5,923 bases of DNA, from positions 1-5,923 of the forward strand of contig JAJYJL010000586.1 in NCBI GenBank assembly GCA_021789565.1, given 5' to 3'. The notes beneath the pieces are model-generated. The model did not search any database. It saw nothing but the letters and a program-made list of their open reading frames with translations, and was not told the origin of the DNA. Below, one piece after another: positions 5,903-5,923 of the stretch. Each line of letters begins with the position of its first letter. The first letter of the stretch is position 1. The DNA is from Acidobacteriota bacterium. Lineage in GTDB: Bacteria > Acidobacteriota > Terriglobia > UBA7540. Made by a program: the position numbers and the translations under genes.

Positions 5903-5923
5903 ATGGCATCCCGTGTACTTATG
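5903..5923 (+). CDS. Start of probable dihydrolipoamide acetyltransferase (E2), partial
   Basis: An ATG at 5903 preceded by GAGAGG with a 6-nt gap begins a frame reading MASRVLM before the window ends. Lipoyl-domain proteins of the E2 class usually open with a short hydrophobic strand ending in LMP or MP, which this matches, and E2 is the expected gene after E1 beta. With only seven residues the call rests mainly on position, 30 bp beyond pdhB on the same strand, so it is an inference. Confidence 0.55.

Overview
The window reads as a chromosomal stretch of a moderately GC-rich, free-living bacterium. Several things would fit an Acidobacteriota-like soil or sediment organism: separate E1 alpha and beta pyruvate dehydrogenase genes leading into an E2 gene, a three-gene ABC-2 exporter cassette, and GTAG-headed palindromic repeats between genes. 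That taxonomic guess is inference from general character; no marker gene is present. There is no rRNA, tRNA, CRISPR array, prophage or complete insertion sequence.

Layout. Positions 1-212 hold no gene I can support, only a GC-rich hairpin just past the end of the leftmost gene. Positions 213-2867 (minus strand) are a compact three-gene ABC transporter operon, in transcription order ATPase, permease 1, permease 2. The first two genes share one base and the last two are 4 bp apart. A plausible sigma70-type promoter (2917-2945) sits in the 150-bp gap upstream and is flanked by an inverted repeat. Positions 3018-3431 (minus) encode a YjbQ/UPF0047 family protein. A 181-bp divergent promoter region (3432-3612) separates it from the plus-strand pyruvate dehydrogenase operon: E1 alpha (3613-4671), a 220-bp spacer packed with palindromes, E1 beta (4892-5872), and the first seven codons of what is probably the E2 acyltransferase gene (from 5903, cut by the window end).

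How the genes work together. The E1 alpha and beta subunits form the thiamine-diphosphate-dependent decarboxylase of the pyruvate dehydrogenase complex and pass an acetyl group to E2 lipoyl domains. The ABC genes should make one membrane complex, an ATPase dimer with two different six-helix permeases; the substrate is unknown. YjbQ is a small conserved protein for which a thiamine-phosphate-synthase-like activity has been reported, so its place opposite a thiamine-diphosphate enzyme is suggestive but unproven.

The most interesting non-coding signal is the E1 alpha/E1 beta spacer. Three clear GTAG-headed 8-bp hairpins plus one divergent member are arranged as two head-out inverted pairs. This is the architecture of REP/REPIN elements mobilised by RAYT transposases. 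The first two hairpins differ at three stem positions, all compensated. The most interesting coding signal is in E1 alpha, where the usual GDG start of the thiamine-diphosphate/Mg motif reads GEA.
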